This document shows positions 13,266 to 24,631 of a stretch of DNA of 64,000 nucleotides, in pieces (the stretch's first letter is position 1; every line of letters begins with the position of its first letter). The position numbers and the translations under genes were made by a program. The notes under the pieces are model-generated. The model saw only the letters and a program-made list of their open reading frames with translations, ran no database searches and was not told the DNA's origin. Source of the stretch: Cepaea nemoralis (Eukaryota; Mollusca; Gastropoda; Stylommatophora; Helicidae). The stretch spans positions 62,001-126,000 of the forward strand of contig JACEFZ010006327.1 in NCBI GenBank assembly GCA_014155875.1. The letters run 5' to 3'.

Positions 13266-13640
13266 TTGCACTATGAATGTCGTGAATATTATCGTTTGTG
13301 TATACAAAATGGAATACCATGGGCAGACAGAAAGACCAATGAACAAGTCCTTCAAGAAAAGAATGGAGATCGCAATCTGATTAGAGACATTATACGTAGA
13401 CAGTCAAAATTGTTAGGGTATGTTATGAGAAGGGATAAATTTGAGAACTTGGTGACAACTGGTAAGATCGAAGGGAACAGATCAAGGGGAAGACATAGAA
13501 GCAAATACCTGGATGGCTTGGCCACATGGCATGGTCGAGACAGAAACACGGAGCTGATCCACGATTCTGGTGATCGTGTGAGATGTAAAAACATGACCGC
13601 CCATCCTTATCGGCATGACACATAGTGATGATGATTGCTT
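13266..13640 (+). pseudogene. LINE RT C-terminal remnant with TGATGATGAT tail
   Basis: Encodes only the C-terminal tail of a non-LTR polyprotein: an IIRRQSKLLGYVMRRDKFEN segment, then VTTGKIEGNRSRGR, then a final domain ending HPYRHDT before the stop. The same order, KRQTxFxGHVMRREALENIVTTGKIEGKRGRGRP...HGT, occurs in the longer minus-strand copies at 22292 and 23502. The stop is followed directly by TGATGATGAT, as in those copies, so this marks the true 3' end. All upstream domains are absent (5' truncation). Confidence 0.8.
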
Positions 13641-13924
13641 GCATACTGAATCATCGTTTCCATGTCTGTATCCAGCCGTCTATACTCTGAACACACGACA
13701 CAGATACTTGTACTCTCAAACTTGTTTTTTTTAATGATTCTTCATTTATATTTACGTTATTATTTATTGTTGTCATAAAATGTCATACATAATGTCTTTT
13801 GTAAGTTATATAACAGTAGCCTGATTGTGAAAATTATAGTTTGCAAAGATCCTAAAATATGTACATGCCATATTTACATGTGATATGTACATACCATATT
13901 TACATGCATGCATCCAATGTAGCC

Positions 13925-14110
13925 GGCACTGTTGCGTAGGAGTTACGAACGCACTTCTGTAATCCCCATAACGGGGGGGGGGGGGGCGGGGGGGGGGGGG
14001 GAAGAGATTTGGAAGCCTTAGGCTGAGTTTTATTCAATGGGATGATTGTCGGTCTTTTAAAAGCAATAGCCAACTAATGGACGTAAACTTGCCAAGAAAT
14101 CAGATGAGAT
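13925..14110 (+). mobile_element. SINE remnant with GCCAAGAAATCA tail
   Basis: Starts near GCCGGCAC and ends with AGCAATAGCCAACTAATG and CTTGCCAAGAAATCA. The end matches the SINE at 58900-59146. The middle is disrupted by a G-rich run at 13973-14001. Confidence 0.5.
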
Positions 14111-14530
14111 GACTTATTCCATTTCAAATGTGGACATGAACATTGCTAAGACCAAACATATCTGACTACAACGGCATGTCAAGAGACAGCGACTTTTGTA
14201 CATTCACCTTATCCTACAAAATGACACTGATGGAATATGTTTCCATGACAATAGCTCATATAGTATGTATTGACGCTATTTGTTTAGAGACATTTTTAGA
14301 CCATGATTGGTAGAAGCCAGTCGTCGAATTCACAAGAGGCCTTAGGCCGCAGTCTCCCAGTTTTCAAGATGAATTCCTAAAGCTCTTAGTGAGATTTTCA
14401 GTGTCTTTAAATCGTTTCCTCTGGTCGCCCTGGGAGCGTTTACCACAACGCAGATCGCCGTAAAAAAAAAAAATATAAAAATAAAAATCGTTTATGGAGC
14501 CTGTGATCTGGCATGCAAGTTAAGTACCAT
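14111..14530. other. Unique sequence, nothing recognised
   Basis: Non-coding DNA ending in an A-rich run (14461-14490) that may be the tail side of the minus-strand LINE that follows. Confidence 0.4.
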
Positions 14531-15060
14531 CCCAGCGAATCTGATTCTTCATTTGTAGAGTTTGGATACTGGGCACGGAGGCTCTTTCTAGAACTTCAGT
14601 ATCTGCGATTTTGTCTTGCCATTTAATCTTTAATAGCCTTCCCAGGCAGACTGTGTGGAAGTGGTTTAATTTCCTAGCGTGTCGCTGATAAAGAGTCCAG
14701 GTCTCACAAGCATATAGCAGTGTGGATAATACAACTGCTTTGTAGACTTTCAGCTTTGTTTACAGTCTTATTCCATTTCTGTCCTATACATTCTTGTACA
14801 GTCTGCCAAAAGCCGCACTGGTCTTGGAGATTCTTGCAATCTCTTTGTCATCAATTGTGGCAGCATGTGACACAGTGCTGCCATGCGGTAGTTGACGTCT
14901 ATTCCAATGCCATTTTTTTTCAATAGCTGAAAACATGAGGCTGAACAGTTTTGGTGCCAGGACACATCCTTGCTTCACTCCATTGGTGACAGGAAAAGGC
15001 TAAGACTGTTCACCCTTTTCCTTCACTCTTGCCTGCATACCATCATGAAGTTGAATGAAG
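14530..15060 (-). pseudogene. LINE reverse transcriptase remnant
   Basis: Read on the minus strand, the order is HDGMQARVKEKGEQS, then FPVTNGVKQGCVLAPKLFSL (the conserved RT GVKQGCVLxP motif), a large internal deletion that removes the YADD catalytic motif, then [30 protein letters not shown] and [18 protein letters not shown]. This is the palm-to-thumb region of an endonuclease-type non-LTR retrotransposon common in marine invertebrates. At least two stops and one frameshift break it. Non-functional. Confidence 0.8.
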
Positions 15061-15420
15061 AATGACTTCATGAAGCGATGAATTGGATTAAAGTGAGACA
15101 GAGTTGCGCAATTCGTCAACCTCACGCTCTCACCTGAGTCAGTCTGAGTGGTAAGACAAGTCAAGATGACTGGAGAAGAATACAGGTGCAGTGGATTGTC
15201 CAGGGCGCTCTACGTGCTTTGCCGTGCTCATTACGTCCCAAAACGCTTTTCAGTAAATGCCGTCTTGCCCGTTGAATCAACAATCATTTATTCTTAGCAG
15301 TCTGACGAGTCATATCTTCACATGCTGGGCATGCATACCCTAGTTCACCGACTGGTTTGACACCAAATTGGCTACCCACGCCTGGTAACAGCTATTGCCC
15401 GGGGGTGGCCGCTGTCGCAT
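15061..15420. other. Non-coding, nothing recognised
   Basis: Lies between the LINE remnant and the C-terminus of the hAT pseudogene. The GC-rich stretch near 15390-15425 could include a decayed hAT terminus, but no terminal inverted repeat could be matched with confidence. Confidence 0.3.
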
Positions 15421-15424
15421 GTTG

Positions 15425-17225
15425 ACAGCTACTAGGAGCCACAGAGGAGATGTATGTAACTGATTGCACTTTATGACACTATTCTTGAAATCTGGAGCAA
15501 TGTTACTTGTTGACATTCGCATGACTGCATGCATGTTGCAGTCCGACAATAAAGACCTATTCTTAGATTTGTTAATCTTAAAGCAAGAGAATGCTTGTTC
15601 TCAAATGTATGTGATAACAGTTTTACTGCAAAGTTATTTCAAGTTGGGAAATGATTCTTCGGATAAAGATCCATGGAAATCCAGCAAACCATCTGACTTA
15701 AAGTTCTTTTTCAGGTCATGATTTGCTTGTAAGTCAAGCAGCTCCAAATGTATGTCCACTGTGGCTGTAACCGCTTCTGCACTATAAAGGGAACTGAGAA
15801 TATTGAACTGTGGCTTTAAGTTCTTGAAATCTTGGAATCTCCATCCAATTTCTTCAGTCAATGCATGTAATTGGGCTTTGCACTTTTCACTCATTTTACC
15901 AGAAATGGTTTTTTTTTGCTTCAGCAAAGGGAAGTGGCAACACCTCTGTTTTAACTTGGTTGTCTGGAGAACATTGAGAGTTTTGACTGAAATAATCTTA
16001 CATGAACATTCATCTGCAACACACCATTGCCCTGAAGTTTGACATTCAGTTCATTTAACATTTCCATAATTTCAATGGCAAAAAAGTGTACGTCTGACTT
16101 GCACCCTTTATTGACAATGTTAGTATTAAAGTCACAATCAATGCTCTTCATCTATAGGAACGTCACTATTTCTTCTCTGAGGTCCCACACTCACCTCAAC
16201 ACCTTGCCGAGATTCAGAGAACGAACACTGGTGTGGTACAGGACATCGGAATGGTCAGTTTCCAAATCTTCAGATAATGCCTTGAACTGTCTGTGATTGA
16301 GTCCTCTTGATCTGATGAGGTTGATGACACTGACAACTTGGTAAATAACAAGCTTGGTATTCAAAACAGTTGTACACATACGTTCTTGATGGATCACCCA
16401 GTGAAGTGGTAATAATATGTGGTCAGGATATTCTGCTTCAATCGTATCATTTATCCACTTTACCAGACCTACATGTTTTTCTGTCAATGCACGAGCTCCG
16501 TCAGTTGTAACGTTTGCCATCTGGTTCCAAACCAACCCAGTTCTTTCAATACAGTTAGTCACAGCATGGAATATATCATGGCCTCTGGCTGTGTCTTTGA
16601 GTGACTCAACACACAGTAATTATTCAGGGAGTATGAAAGACGTGTTTATTCCACGTATACATATCGATAATTGGGCAGTGTCATGTACATCGGTACTCTC
16701 ATGCAATGCAAGAGAGTATCACAAAAACTGTTTACTTGCATCTGGAAGTTTATGCATCAAATTGTCACTTATCTTGTCAACACATCTGACCACAGTTCTC
16801 CTTGGTAAAGTAATGTTGTCAAATGTGTGTGTTTGTTTGCTTTTTCTTGACACATAATGTTTGCTGCATCTAGCAAACATTCCTTGATGAACTCGCCATC
16901 AGAAAATGGCTTGTTCTGTTTTACAATTCTGTGTGAATGCACAAGACTAGCTTCTGTTGCAGCATCTTGAATTGAGGACTGTTTAGTGAAAACAGTTTGC
17001 TGTTTCTCCAAACTATTTACCAACTCTGGGCATTTTGTTTCCCTTTCTTCGGATGTTAAATTGTATTCGACATCGGAATGTTTTGTTTGATAATGTCTTT
17101 TTAAATTGTACTGACTCTCAACACAACAAGGAAACTGATTTTCTACTAAATTTTATAACACAGTACTTAGTTGTCAATTCATCATTAAAAGGCAATCATC
17201 TTCAACCGTATGTTTTTTAGTGACA
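15425..17225 (-). pseudogene. hAT-superfamily transposase pseudogene (GTF2IRD2/ZBED-like)
   Basis: On the minus strand, successive fragments follow the order of a hAT transposase. A degraded BED-finger-like N-terminus lies around 17225-17040. Next come LVNSLEKQQTVFTKQSSI and FSDGEFIKECLLDAANIM (17023-16860). The catalytic-core segment follows: LVWNQMANVTTDGARALTEK, HWVIHQERMC, and SVINLIRSRGLNHRQF (16562-16250). Then come a stretch with FFAIEIMEMLNELNVKLQG (16130-16050) and LTEEIGWRFQDFKNLKPQF (15880-15810). The C-terminal end is at about 15430-15550. At least three stops or frameshifts separate the parts. Relatives include the domesticated vertebrate GTF2IRD2 and many invertebrate hATs. Inactive here. 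Confidence 0.8.
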
Positions 17226-18289
17226 CTCTTTGTTTTAATAAAATTCTAACAGTTACAATTTTACAAAACTTTAAAAAGAAATTGAAACGAAACCTACTTC
17301 CGACTGTGTGTGAAAATAAAATATTCGGAAAACAAGGAGTAAACTCATAATACATTTCAGAAATATATATCAAGACTACTACAACAAATAAATTAATTTG
17401 GACATTGTAAATGTGGAAACAATTTATAACACCAAAACAGTTTTTACATTTAATACATTCTTGCAAAATAAATCATGTTATTCACCGGAGAAATATATGT
17501 CTTTCATGAAATCCTCCTTTTTAAAGTTTTACATGTCCATACATATTTTTCTGTATTAAAATTGATAAATTCGCATTTAAGCATTAAATTACGAAGGTCA
17601 AGGACTGTTTACAAAAATAGAAAATTAGAAAGAAGTTTTATTAAAAATGTCAAAACAATCGGTACATGAAATTCTGTAAAATTAAAAAAAAAAAAAACTT
17701 TAACACTATGTAATATTTTTTAATTTCGAAATGCCCTCGAGGCCCGCATAATATCAGTTGCCAGGCCGCATATACAGTCCGCGGGTCGTAATTTTCCAAC
17801 TACTGGGTTAGTACATCAAGTGCAATATCTGTTTACTTGCAACGATGCAAATTACTGTGTTATTATATGTTTGGCTGGCACATATACATGCACCTGATAA
17901 TTATATCAAATACGGTCGTAGAGTTTTTAATGACACGAAGAAACAACTGGTATCGATGTTCGTCGTTAATACACATTTGATTACGACAATCTCTGATGTT
18001 TGCTTTACCGCTGCAGATACATTTGATCCTAACAAAGACAACCAGCCATTTGATGTGTTCAACTGCAATAACTCTCAGTCGAAAACAAAAACAAAAAAGC
18101 ATTTAACATGATTTCCTTAATCTTCTTTCTAATACGAGCACTTGGTGACAAATCACAGTCTTGTCGTATCCCTTATTTGGTTCGTTCATTACTGTCAACT
18201 TGCTCGGTAACCACTGTAGACTGAGTGGACCGACGACATCCGGTCAAATAAACATAATTTGGTGTTTAAATTCCCGCTAATCACTGGTA
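17226..18289. other. AT-rich non-coding DNA
   Basis: No gene. The CAGTAGTTGG (minus strand) at about 17800 resembles a hAT-type terminus but lacks a matched partner. Confidence 0.4.
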
Positions 18290-18570
18290 TCATGAAGGCT
18301 AATAGACTACAATGGAGTGGGGGGGGGGCATATAGAAAGAATGGAAGATAATAGGGAAACAAAACTCGCTTACACTCAGGAAATAAATGACCGTAGAGCC
18401 CGAGGTAGACCAAGAAGACTGTGGAGAGATAATACATATACAGACCTACACGCACTTGGAATCAACGACTGGCAAGAGAATGTCCACCGGAGAGACGAAT
18501 GGAGACGGATTGTATCTGCAGCAAAGAACCTCAATGGCTCGGAACGCTGAAGAAGAAGAAGAAGAATACC
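18290..18570 (+). pseudogene. LINE 3' end with (GAA)n tail
   Basis: Encodes the very C-terminus of a non-LTR polyprotein: GGHIERMEDNRETK, then RRARGRPRRLWRDN and the final domain ending NDWQEN...WRRIVSAAKNLNGSE. The stop is followed by (GAA)n, the tail type also seen on the LINE at 29366-31050. The copy is severely 5'-truncated. Confidence 0.75.
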
Positions 18571-20530
18571 TTAAAGAGTGTGCAAGTAAACATATCTCTT
18601 GAAGCATATTCTCGATCACTGTTGTTTGAATGAGGAATCGAGTATTTTAACTGGCTACGATGATCAAGAAGAGGAAGGTTCCCATGTGCTGGCAACACAC
18701 ACAGCGCTCACTTCCTTCTACATCTGTTAGGAGAGACCGAGCACATTTGATGACAATTAGGTTTGTCGGAGATTTGAGCACATCTGTTTCTGCGTGACAT
18801 TATACATACGGAACTCGTGTTGATCGTTGTAATGTACGGTAATCTTCGAATTTGCATTTTCAATATAAAGGACCATCTAGAAAGGAAACATTTTTGTTCA
18901 AGGGAAACAAATCGTAGATTAAGCAGCAAGGGAAACAAGAACCACGTTATTGGTGGATACAGTTTGTCAGCCGTTGCATGAGTGATATATGTTAAAAATA
19001 ATAAGTTTGTTATATTATAAATTTTGCACGTATGTTTTCAAAGTGAAAAAGGTAGATTAAATATCACTTCCTAGTGCATTTAGATTCGACAGCATGTTGT
19101 TTTACTTAATGGAAAATATATAACGACCAGATTGGTTTTGTTATTATCAAATATATTAGATCTAGAATTATCCGTTAACTAAAGGGTTTTTTCGTGGCGA
19201 TTATATTTTTGGCTGGCACATACATTTGTGCCCTGAAATAGTGTAACTTACGTTAATAAAAAATATTGTTTGGGCTAATTTGGCTAAGATCAAAATGTAG
19301 CTTCTGCACCTCATCATTCCAGGGCCGCCAGCAGAGACGGTTATCAGAATGGCACAGGGCAACCATCAACCGGTATATAACAATTTTTAAAAATAAAAAT
19401 AAAAAACTAACAACAAGAAACGTTATTTCTATTTCTTACTACAAGATGTGGATACACATTTCAGCCCAAGTGTAGTAAAGTCCACAAGGAGTGATTTAGA
19501 TACTGCCCACCCATAATCAATAAGTCTATGGCATACATTTTGTTCCAAAATCTTCACCAAGTCACTTCTGGCATTTCTTGTGCTGACATGTGATAGAATT
19601 TTACACCATACTTTGTTCTGATGCAAACTTCTTCTAATTACTACCGATCATGATACGAAATGTACTCCCCAAAAAGAGCTTGAGCGCTAACATCTAAAGA
19701 ATGGGAACACTGATCTATAAGTGCTCACAATATATAAGAATGTAGTTTAACAAAGGTGAGTGTTTCTTGTCATAAGATATATGTGGTCATGTATGCTCAT
19801 GAAATCAGCTGGGATTAAAACAGTAATCACCACATATATACTCTACACTACGCATAGTTAACACAAACGGAAGGGCAGCTAGTGTCGGAGATGAGCACTT
19901 GTCCTGATATGTCATGTGATCACAGCTTGCTACATGTTTTATGTTTGTTGTAATGTATTGACAATGATTTTATTGCAACTATGTGCATACTTGTTTTGCT
20001 ATCTGTATAGGCATAGTGTGTAGGGTGTTCTGTGCAGAATTCTACACAATATTCACAACAATATGTGTTCGTGGCTATGCGTATGGGAAATGTGCATTCA
20101 ATAGCGAGGCTGTCTTCCTATCGGATATTCTCCCTACGGAATAAAATATATCTGGATTTGGTGTGGTGAAAGTGTTCCGCCTGGCTTGGATTTCAGGTGC
20201 AGTGGTTATGAGAGGTCTGTGCACTTCTGGTCAGGCCTATTGGTACTTGATGTACTGGGATTATGTCGTCTGGCTTGAGTTTCAGGTGGAGTAGCTGAAA
20301 GTGTCCTACGCGAACCTGTATTGGATGTATGTTGTGTCCGTTCTGGGTATTTGATATTTTTGACGAGCAAGCTGGTGCCCAATGCAGACAAGTGTAATTG
20401 ATATGTATAACCACGCCTTTTGTGCACCAGCCTGTGAAGTGAAGAACGGTGTGTTGTTGATGGAGGAAAAGAAAATAGACGAGTTAGGAAAAATGGGACG
20501 TACCCTTTTAAGAGTGCCAGCAGTTGAGAT
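18571..20530. other. Non-coding DNA, nothing recognised
   Basis: Two kilobases with only short chance frames. The minus-strand frame at 19429-19626 is not a family I recognise. Confidence 0.4.
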
Positions 20531-20569
20531 AATGTGATTTATTGATTGTTCATGGTGTCGTTAATACCA

Positions 20570-20719
20570 GAGAAATTGAGAGATAGACTGACAGAGAGCG
20601 ACAGAGAACGAAATAGAAAGTAGTAGAGAGGGAAATAAAGAGATAGAGAGAGATATACAATTAGAAAGTAATACATTAAATAACATAGAGACAAGGACAC
20701 TAAATTAACATAGAAACAC

Positions 20720-20780
<61 letters not shown>

Positions 20781-20805
20781 GAGAGAGGGGGGGGTGAGGG
20801 ATAGA
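20570..20805. repeat. (GA)n microsatellite and GA-rich flank
   Basis: GA-rich from about 20570, pure GA at about 20721-20790, then a G run. Confidence 0.9.
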
Positions 20806-20859
20806 GAGAGATAGTGACAAATAGCTAACAATGGCTTCATAGACTACAGGCTTTCGATA

Positions 20860-21530
20860 AGGTAAGAAATGTCGACTTGATAACAATGCCTCCAGATCTA
20901 CAAATTGATGGGAAAGACATTACACTTTTTAATAAAAACATATCGAAAACAACAAGCCGCCATAAAGGTTGATAATAAAGCAGTTCAATATCAGCCTATT
21001 AAGAGAGGTGTGTCGCAAGGATATGTATGTATTTACTGCAGACAACAAACACAATGTGCAACAATTATTAGATGCGTTTATTGTACTCAGTAAATAACAA
21101 GGGTTATAATTAAATTGTAAGAAGACAGAGATTATGTTCGGTCCTAAAGATAAATAAATGTAACAATGCAATATACGAGCAGATAGTAATATTCGTGAAC
21201 GTGTGAAAAGATGCAACTATCCCGGAACAGGTATCTTATAGGATGTGCTTTGAAGAGAGAAAACGAGAAAAAGATTGTTGAAGTGCTACATAGAACGTTT
21301 ACTTTTGTATAGATGTAAAACGTGGACAATAAGCAGAGAAGCTGAAAACATATAATGGTAGGGGTTATCTAGTTTCTGACGAAAATGAAAATAATACCAC
21401 GGAAAGACAGAAAACCCAGTGAGCAAGACCTATAAGAAACAAATAAAAACCGTAAACTAACTAGAACAATTAGCCGTCGGCAGTACAGATTCATTGTCAC
21501 TCTACCTGACGAAATACACTAAAGAACTTT
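20860..21530 (+). pseudogene. LINE RT remnant
   Basis: Plus-strand fragments in the order of a LINE RT: DGKDITLF (degenerate), YRKQQAAIKVDNKAVQYQPI, KRGVSQGYV (the GVRQGCV motif, decayed), then an internal deletion. Further on, MKIIPRKDRKPSEQ at about 21380 corresponds to IPWADRKTNEQ in the remnant at 13266. Stops are frequent. It ends head-to-head with the minus-strand fragment beginning at about 21530. Confidence 0.7.
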
Positions 21531-22190
21531 GTTTGAAGGGAAAAGAACAAACGGAAGGTCGAAAAGAAAATATGTGATTGTACCCTTGCCTTCTATAAAC
21601 ACACATTGTTCATCTCCTATTTCGGGTTGTACTTTCTTCCTAACACTTTGCATGATAATTCTCAGTAAAATCTTCGTGATGTGGCTCATTATATTAATTG
21701 TTCGCTGTTGATCACATTCCAAGGCCCCTGATTTCTTCGGTATTGCAATAAATATAGAATTACATAATTCAGGAGGTATTTCTCCAGGATCGTATATTGC
21801 TTCAGCAGTCTGATGATGTGGTCTATTCCATATTGATCAGTTCTATTGTGATGTTATCTGTACCCGAGGTCTTGTCAGTTTTCATCTGGTTAAGAACATT
21901 TTGAACTTCCATATCTAAAATTGATGGTCCTTCATTATTATTCCGTTGATCTTATTGTTCTTCTCTTGTATCATCATAAATGTCTCTCAAATAATCTAAC
22001 CACACATGTACGATCTGACCTTTTTCTATTATGAATTTGCCATCTTCGGTTTTTAGGCAACCCGTTGATGTGTGTGTTCTTTTGTTTGTGATGTCATTAA
22101 TTGTTTTGTGCATTAATTTGGTATCCCGTGTGTTCTGTTGGTTTTCAATGTTCTTGCAATTCTCCTCAAGTCATGTTTCTTCTGCCACTT
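21530..22190 (-). pseudogene. LINE RT N-terminal fragment
   Basis: On the minus strand: a linker with TNKR and GCLKTEDGKFIIEKG, then EGPSILDMEVQNVLNQMK (the VxxAIKxMKxGKA region before the RT), then RTINIMSHITKILLRIIMQS and EIGDEQCVFIEGKGT, the first RT palm motifs. This matches the same region of the LINE remnants at 54785-55490 and 55870-56165. Multiple stops; no catalytic motif is present. Confidence 0.75.
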
Positions 22191-22191
22191 T

Positions 22192-22192
22192 G

Positions 22193-22272
<80 letters not shown>

Positions 22273-22274
22273 AG
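22192..22274 (-). repeat. (ATC)n array forming the tail of the next LINE
   Basis: On the minus strand this is (GAT)n beginning immediately after the stop codon of the LINE C-terminus at 22275-22865. It is best read as an expanded LINE tail rather than an independent microsatellite. Confidence 0.85.
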
Positions 22275-22865
22275 TGCCGTGCCGGCTGGTGTAGGCGTTC
22301 ATGGCTCTCCACAGATCTCGGTCCCTGGTGTTCTGGATCAACTCTGCTGATGATATTCCTCCATGCCACCGTCTCAGTCCGTCCAGAATCATTTCTTTTG
22401 GTCTGCCTATGCCTCTCTTCCCCTCGATCTTTCCAGTTGTCACGATGTTCTCTAATGCCTCTCTTCTCATCACATGACCTAAGAAAGATGTTTGTCTTTT
22501 TCTTATTGTTGTATATAGTGTTCTAGTTTCATTAGCCTCTTTCAGGCAATCGTTGTTAGTTACTCTGGCAGTCCAAGGAATTGACAACATTCGTCTTAAA
22601 AGCACATCTCTGTTGCTTCTAAGTTCTTCCTAATTTGTTCATTTACATTCCAAGATTCGCTGCCATACAGCAAAACTGGTTCTGTATGGCATTTTAGCAC
22701 TCTCTTTCTTACATTCATTGATAGCGACTTATTGCATAAGATACTCTTCATTTTCTGAAATGCTGTCTTTGCCTGCCCTATTCAGCTCTTAATCTCTTTT
22801 GTACATCTTCCATCTGATGTTATAAGTGCCCCTAGGTATTTAAAATTATCCACTTGGTTGATAAA
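22275..22865 (-). pseudogene. LINE RT thumb and C-terminal domain, 5'-truncated
   Basis: Minus-strand frame: residues of the thumb, then LLRRMLSIPWTARVTNND, KRQTSFLGHVMRREALEN and VTTGKIEGKRGIGRP, ending TSRHGT. It closely resembles the C-terminal half of the copy at 23502-24437, including the end of the protein and the GAT tail. Upstream of the ORF the identity continues in another frame to about 22865 (thumb segment, KMKSILCNKSLSMNVRKR-like). Confidence 0.8.
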
Positions 22866-22869
22866 CTTG

Positions 22870-23040
22870 CGGCTGGCCTAGCAAGACGGCAGGGGATCTT
22901 CATACTGCTCGTAGAAAAAACTATGAAGTATAAACGAGCTGAATATGAAGCCCATAATCGGGCACTCTCACGATGTTTATACTTCTTCTCGACACCGCGA
23001 GGTACAAGAGGGTCATGATGAGATGAGATGAGATGAGACT
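22870..23040 (+). pseudogene. LINE C-terminus and 3' end, GATGA-tailed family
   Basis: The segment GAAGCCCATAATCGGGCACT...TCGACACCGCGAGGT and the (GATGA)n end recur at 34981-35092 and 55750-55866, where they follow a plus-strand LINE C-terminus. This is therefore the 3' end of that family. Confidence 0.65.
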
Positions 23041-23084
23041 GAACAACCACTGAATGTACAAATAAACAAATCAATAGAGGAGCT

Positions 23085-23490
23085 GAATGAATCAATGAAT
23101 GAATCAATGAACGACTGAATGCATGAATGAATGAATGAATGAATAAATAAATGAATGAATGAATGAATGAATGAATGAATGCAGGACTGAATGAATCAAT
23201 GAAGGAATGACTCACTCGATGAAGGATTAATTAAATCAATGAAGGAATACATAAATCAATGAAGGACTGAATCCATCAAAGAAGGAATAAATAAATCAAT
23301 GAAGGATTGCATCAATTAAAGAGGGACTGAATGAATCAATAAAGGAATGAATTAAACAATGAAGGATTGAATGCATTAATGAAGGAATAAATCAACCAAT
23401 GAAGGATTGCATGAATCAATGAACCATTGAAGGAATCAATGAAAGAATGAATCAATCAATGAATGACTGAATGAATCAATAAAAGAATGA
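23085..23490. repeat. Degenerate GAAT/TCAATGAAGGA tandem repeat
   Basis: About 400 bp made of variants of TGAATCAATGAAGGAATGAA with GAAT tetranucleotide runs near 23125-23180. Confidence 0.9.
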
Positions 23491-23496
23491 ATTCAT

Positions 23497-24440
23497 CATC
23501 ATCAAGTGCCGTGCTGGCTGGCGTAGGCGTTCATGGCTCTCCATAGATCTCGGTCTTTGGTTTTCTGGATCAACTCTGCTGCTGATATTCCTCCATGCCT
23601 CCGTCTCAATCCATCCAGCATCACTTCTCTTGGTCTACCTCTGCCTCTCTTCCCCTCGATCTTTCCAGTTGTTACGATGTTCTCCAATGCCTCTCTTCTC
23701 ATCACGTGACCGAAGAAAGCTGTTTGTCTCTGTCTTATTGTTGTATATAATGTTCTAGTTTCATTAGCCTGTTTCAGGCAGTCGTTGTTAGTTACTCTGG
23801 CAGTCCAAGGAATTCGCAACATTCGTCTCAGGAACCACATCTCTGTTGCTTCTAATTTCTTCTTAATTTGTTCATTTACATTCCAAAATTCACTGCCATA
23901 CAGCAAAACTGGTTCTACATAGCATTTCAGCACTCTCTTTCTTACATTCAGTGATAGTGACTTATTGCATAAGATACTCTTCATTTTCTGAAATGCGGCT
24001 TTTGCCTGCCCTATTCTGCTCCTAATCTCTGTTGTACATCTTCCATCTGATGTTATAAATGCCCCTAGGTATCTAAAATTATCAACTTGGTTAAGGATTT
24101 TCCCTTCTATTTCTATGTCACATTTTGGTGTCACCATTTTCTTTGATATTACCATTGTTACTGTTTTCTTGATATTCAAGGAGAGTCCTTTCCTTGCACT
24201 CTCTGTTACTACAACGTCTAATAATTGTTGTAGGTCTGTTGAATTATCCGCCACCAATACTGTGTCATCTGCATAGCGTATATTATTTATATTATAACCT
24301 CCAACTAGTATTCCTGGCATCTCTTTGATCTCTCTCATTATTACTTCGCTATACAGGGAGAAAAGATCTGGTGACAAGACACACCCTTGTCGTACTCCTA
24401 GCTTTATCTGTTCGTAACTACCCTCTTTATTTCCCATTTT
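23497..24440 (-). mobile_element. 5'-truncated LINE, RT open over 311 codons
   Basis: A minus-strand frame of 311 residues without interruption. It opens at the RT motif GVRQGCVLSPDLFSLY, continues to the catalytic YADDTVLVAD and GLSLNIKKT, then the thumb motifs FRYLGAFITSDGRCTTEI, GQAKAAFQKM, VEPVLLYGSEFW and WFLRRMLRIPWTAR. It finishes with the C-terminal domain FFGHVMRREALEN, GRGRPREV and ASQHGT. The stop is followed by TGATGATGATGAA. The N-terminal half of the RT and the endonuclease are missing, so the copy cannot move by itself. This is the best-preserved member of the GAT-tailed family here; the copies at 13266 and 22275 are relatives. Confidence 0.88.
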
Positions 24441-24544
24441 AATTAATTCCCATGTTATCTAAGATTTAAAATTAAAAAACTAGTGTTTACATTGAATACA
24501 TCTTAACTGAACCTTCTTCGAATTAGATTAAATGTCATCTGCAG

Positions 24545-24631
24545 GCTGAGTGTGAGGACATAGATGATTTCTACCACAAAGCCGCAACTGTGCAGTGTCT
24601 GTCAAACAACTTACAGGGGCAACCCGATAAG
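24545..24631 (+). CDS. Candidate host exon, unidentified
   Basis: An 87-nt segment flanked by an acceptor (ATGTCATCTGCAG, ending at 24544) and a donor (GTAAATC at 24632). It is open only in phase 0, encoding 29 residues from AECEDIDDFYHKAATVQC to GQPDK, with two cysteines. It is clearly GC-richer than the AT-rich flanks, and it lies in a 1.7-kb stretch without visible transposons. A possible next exon begins after TTTTTTTTCCAG at 25191 but is less convincing. I do not recognise the family. Confidence 0.4.

Noticed and set aside
15355..17815. hAT terminal inverted repeats
   Set aside because: CAGTAGTTGG-like (17800, minus) and CAGCTATTGC (15388, plus) match only loosely and lack an 8-bp target duplication.
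19429..19626. Possible exon or transposase piece on the minus strand
   Set aside because: No motif, no good splice sites and no similarity to other features in the window.
22031..22294. Histidine-rich protein
   Set aside because: It is the LINE's GAT tail read on the opposite strand.
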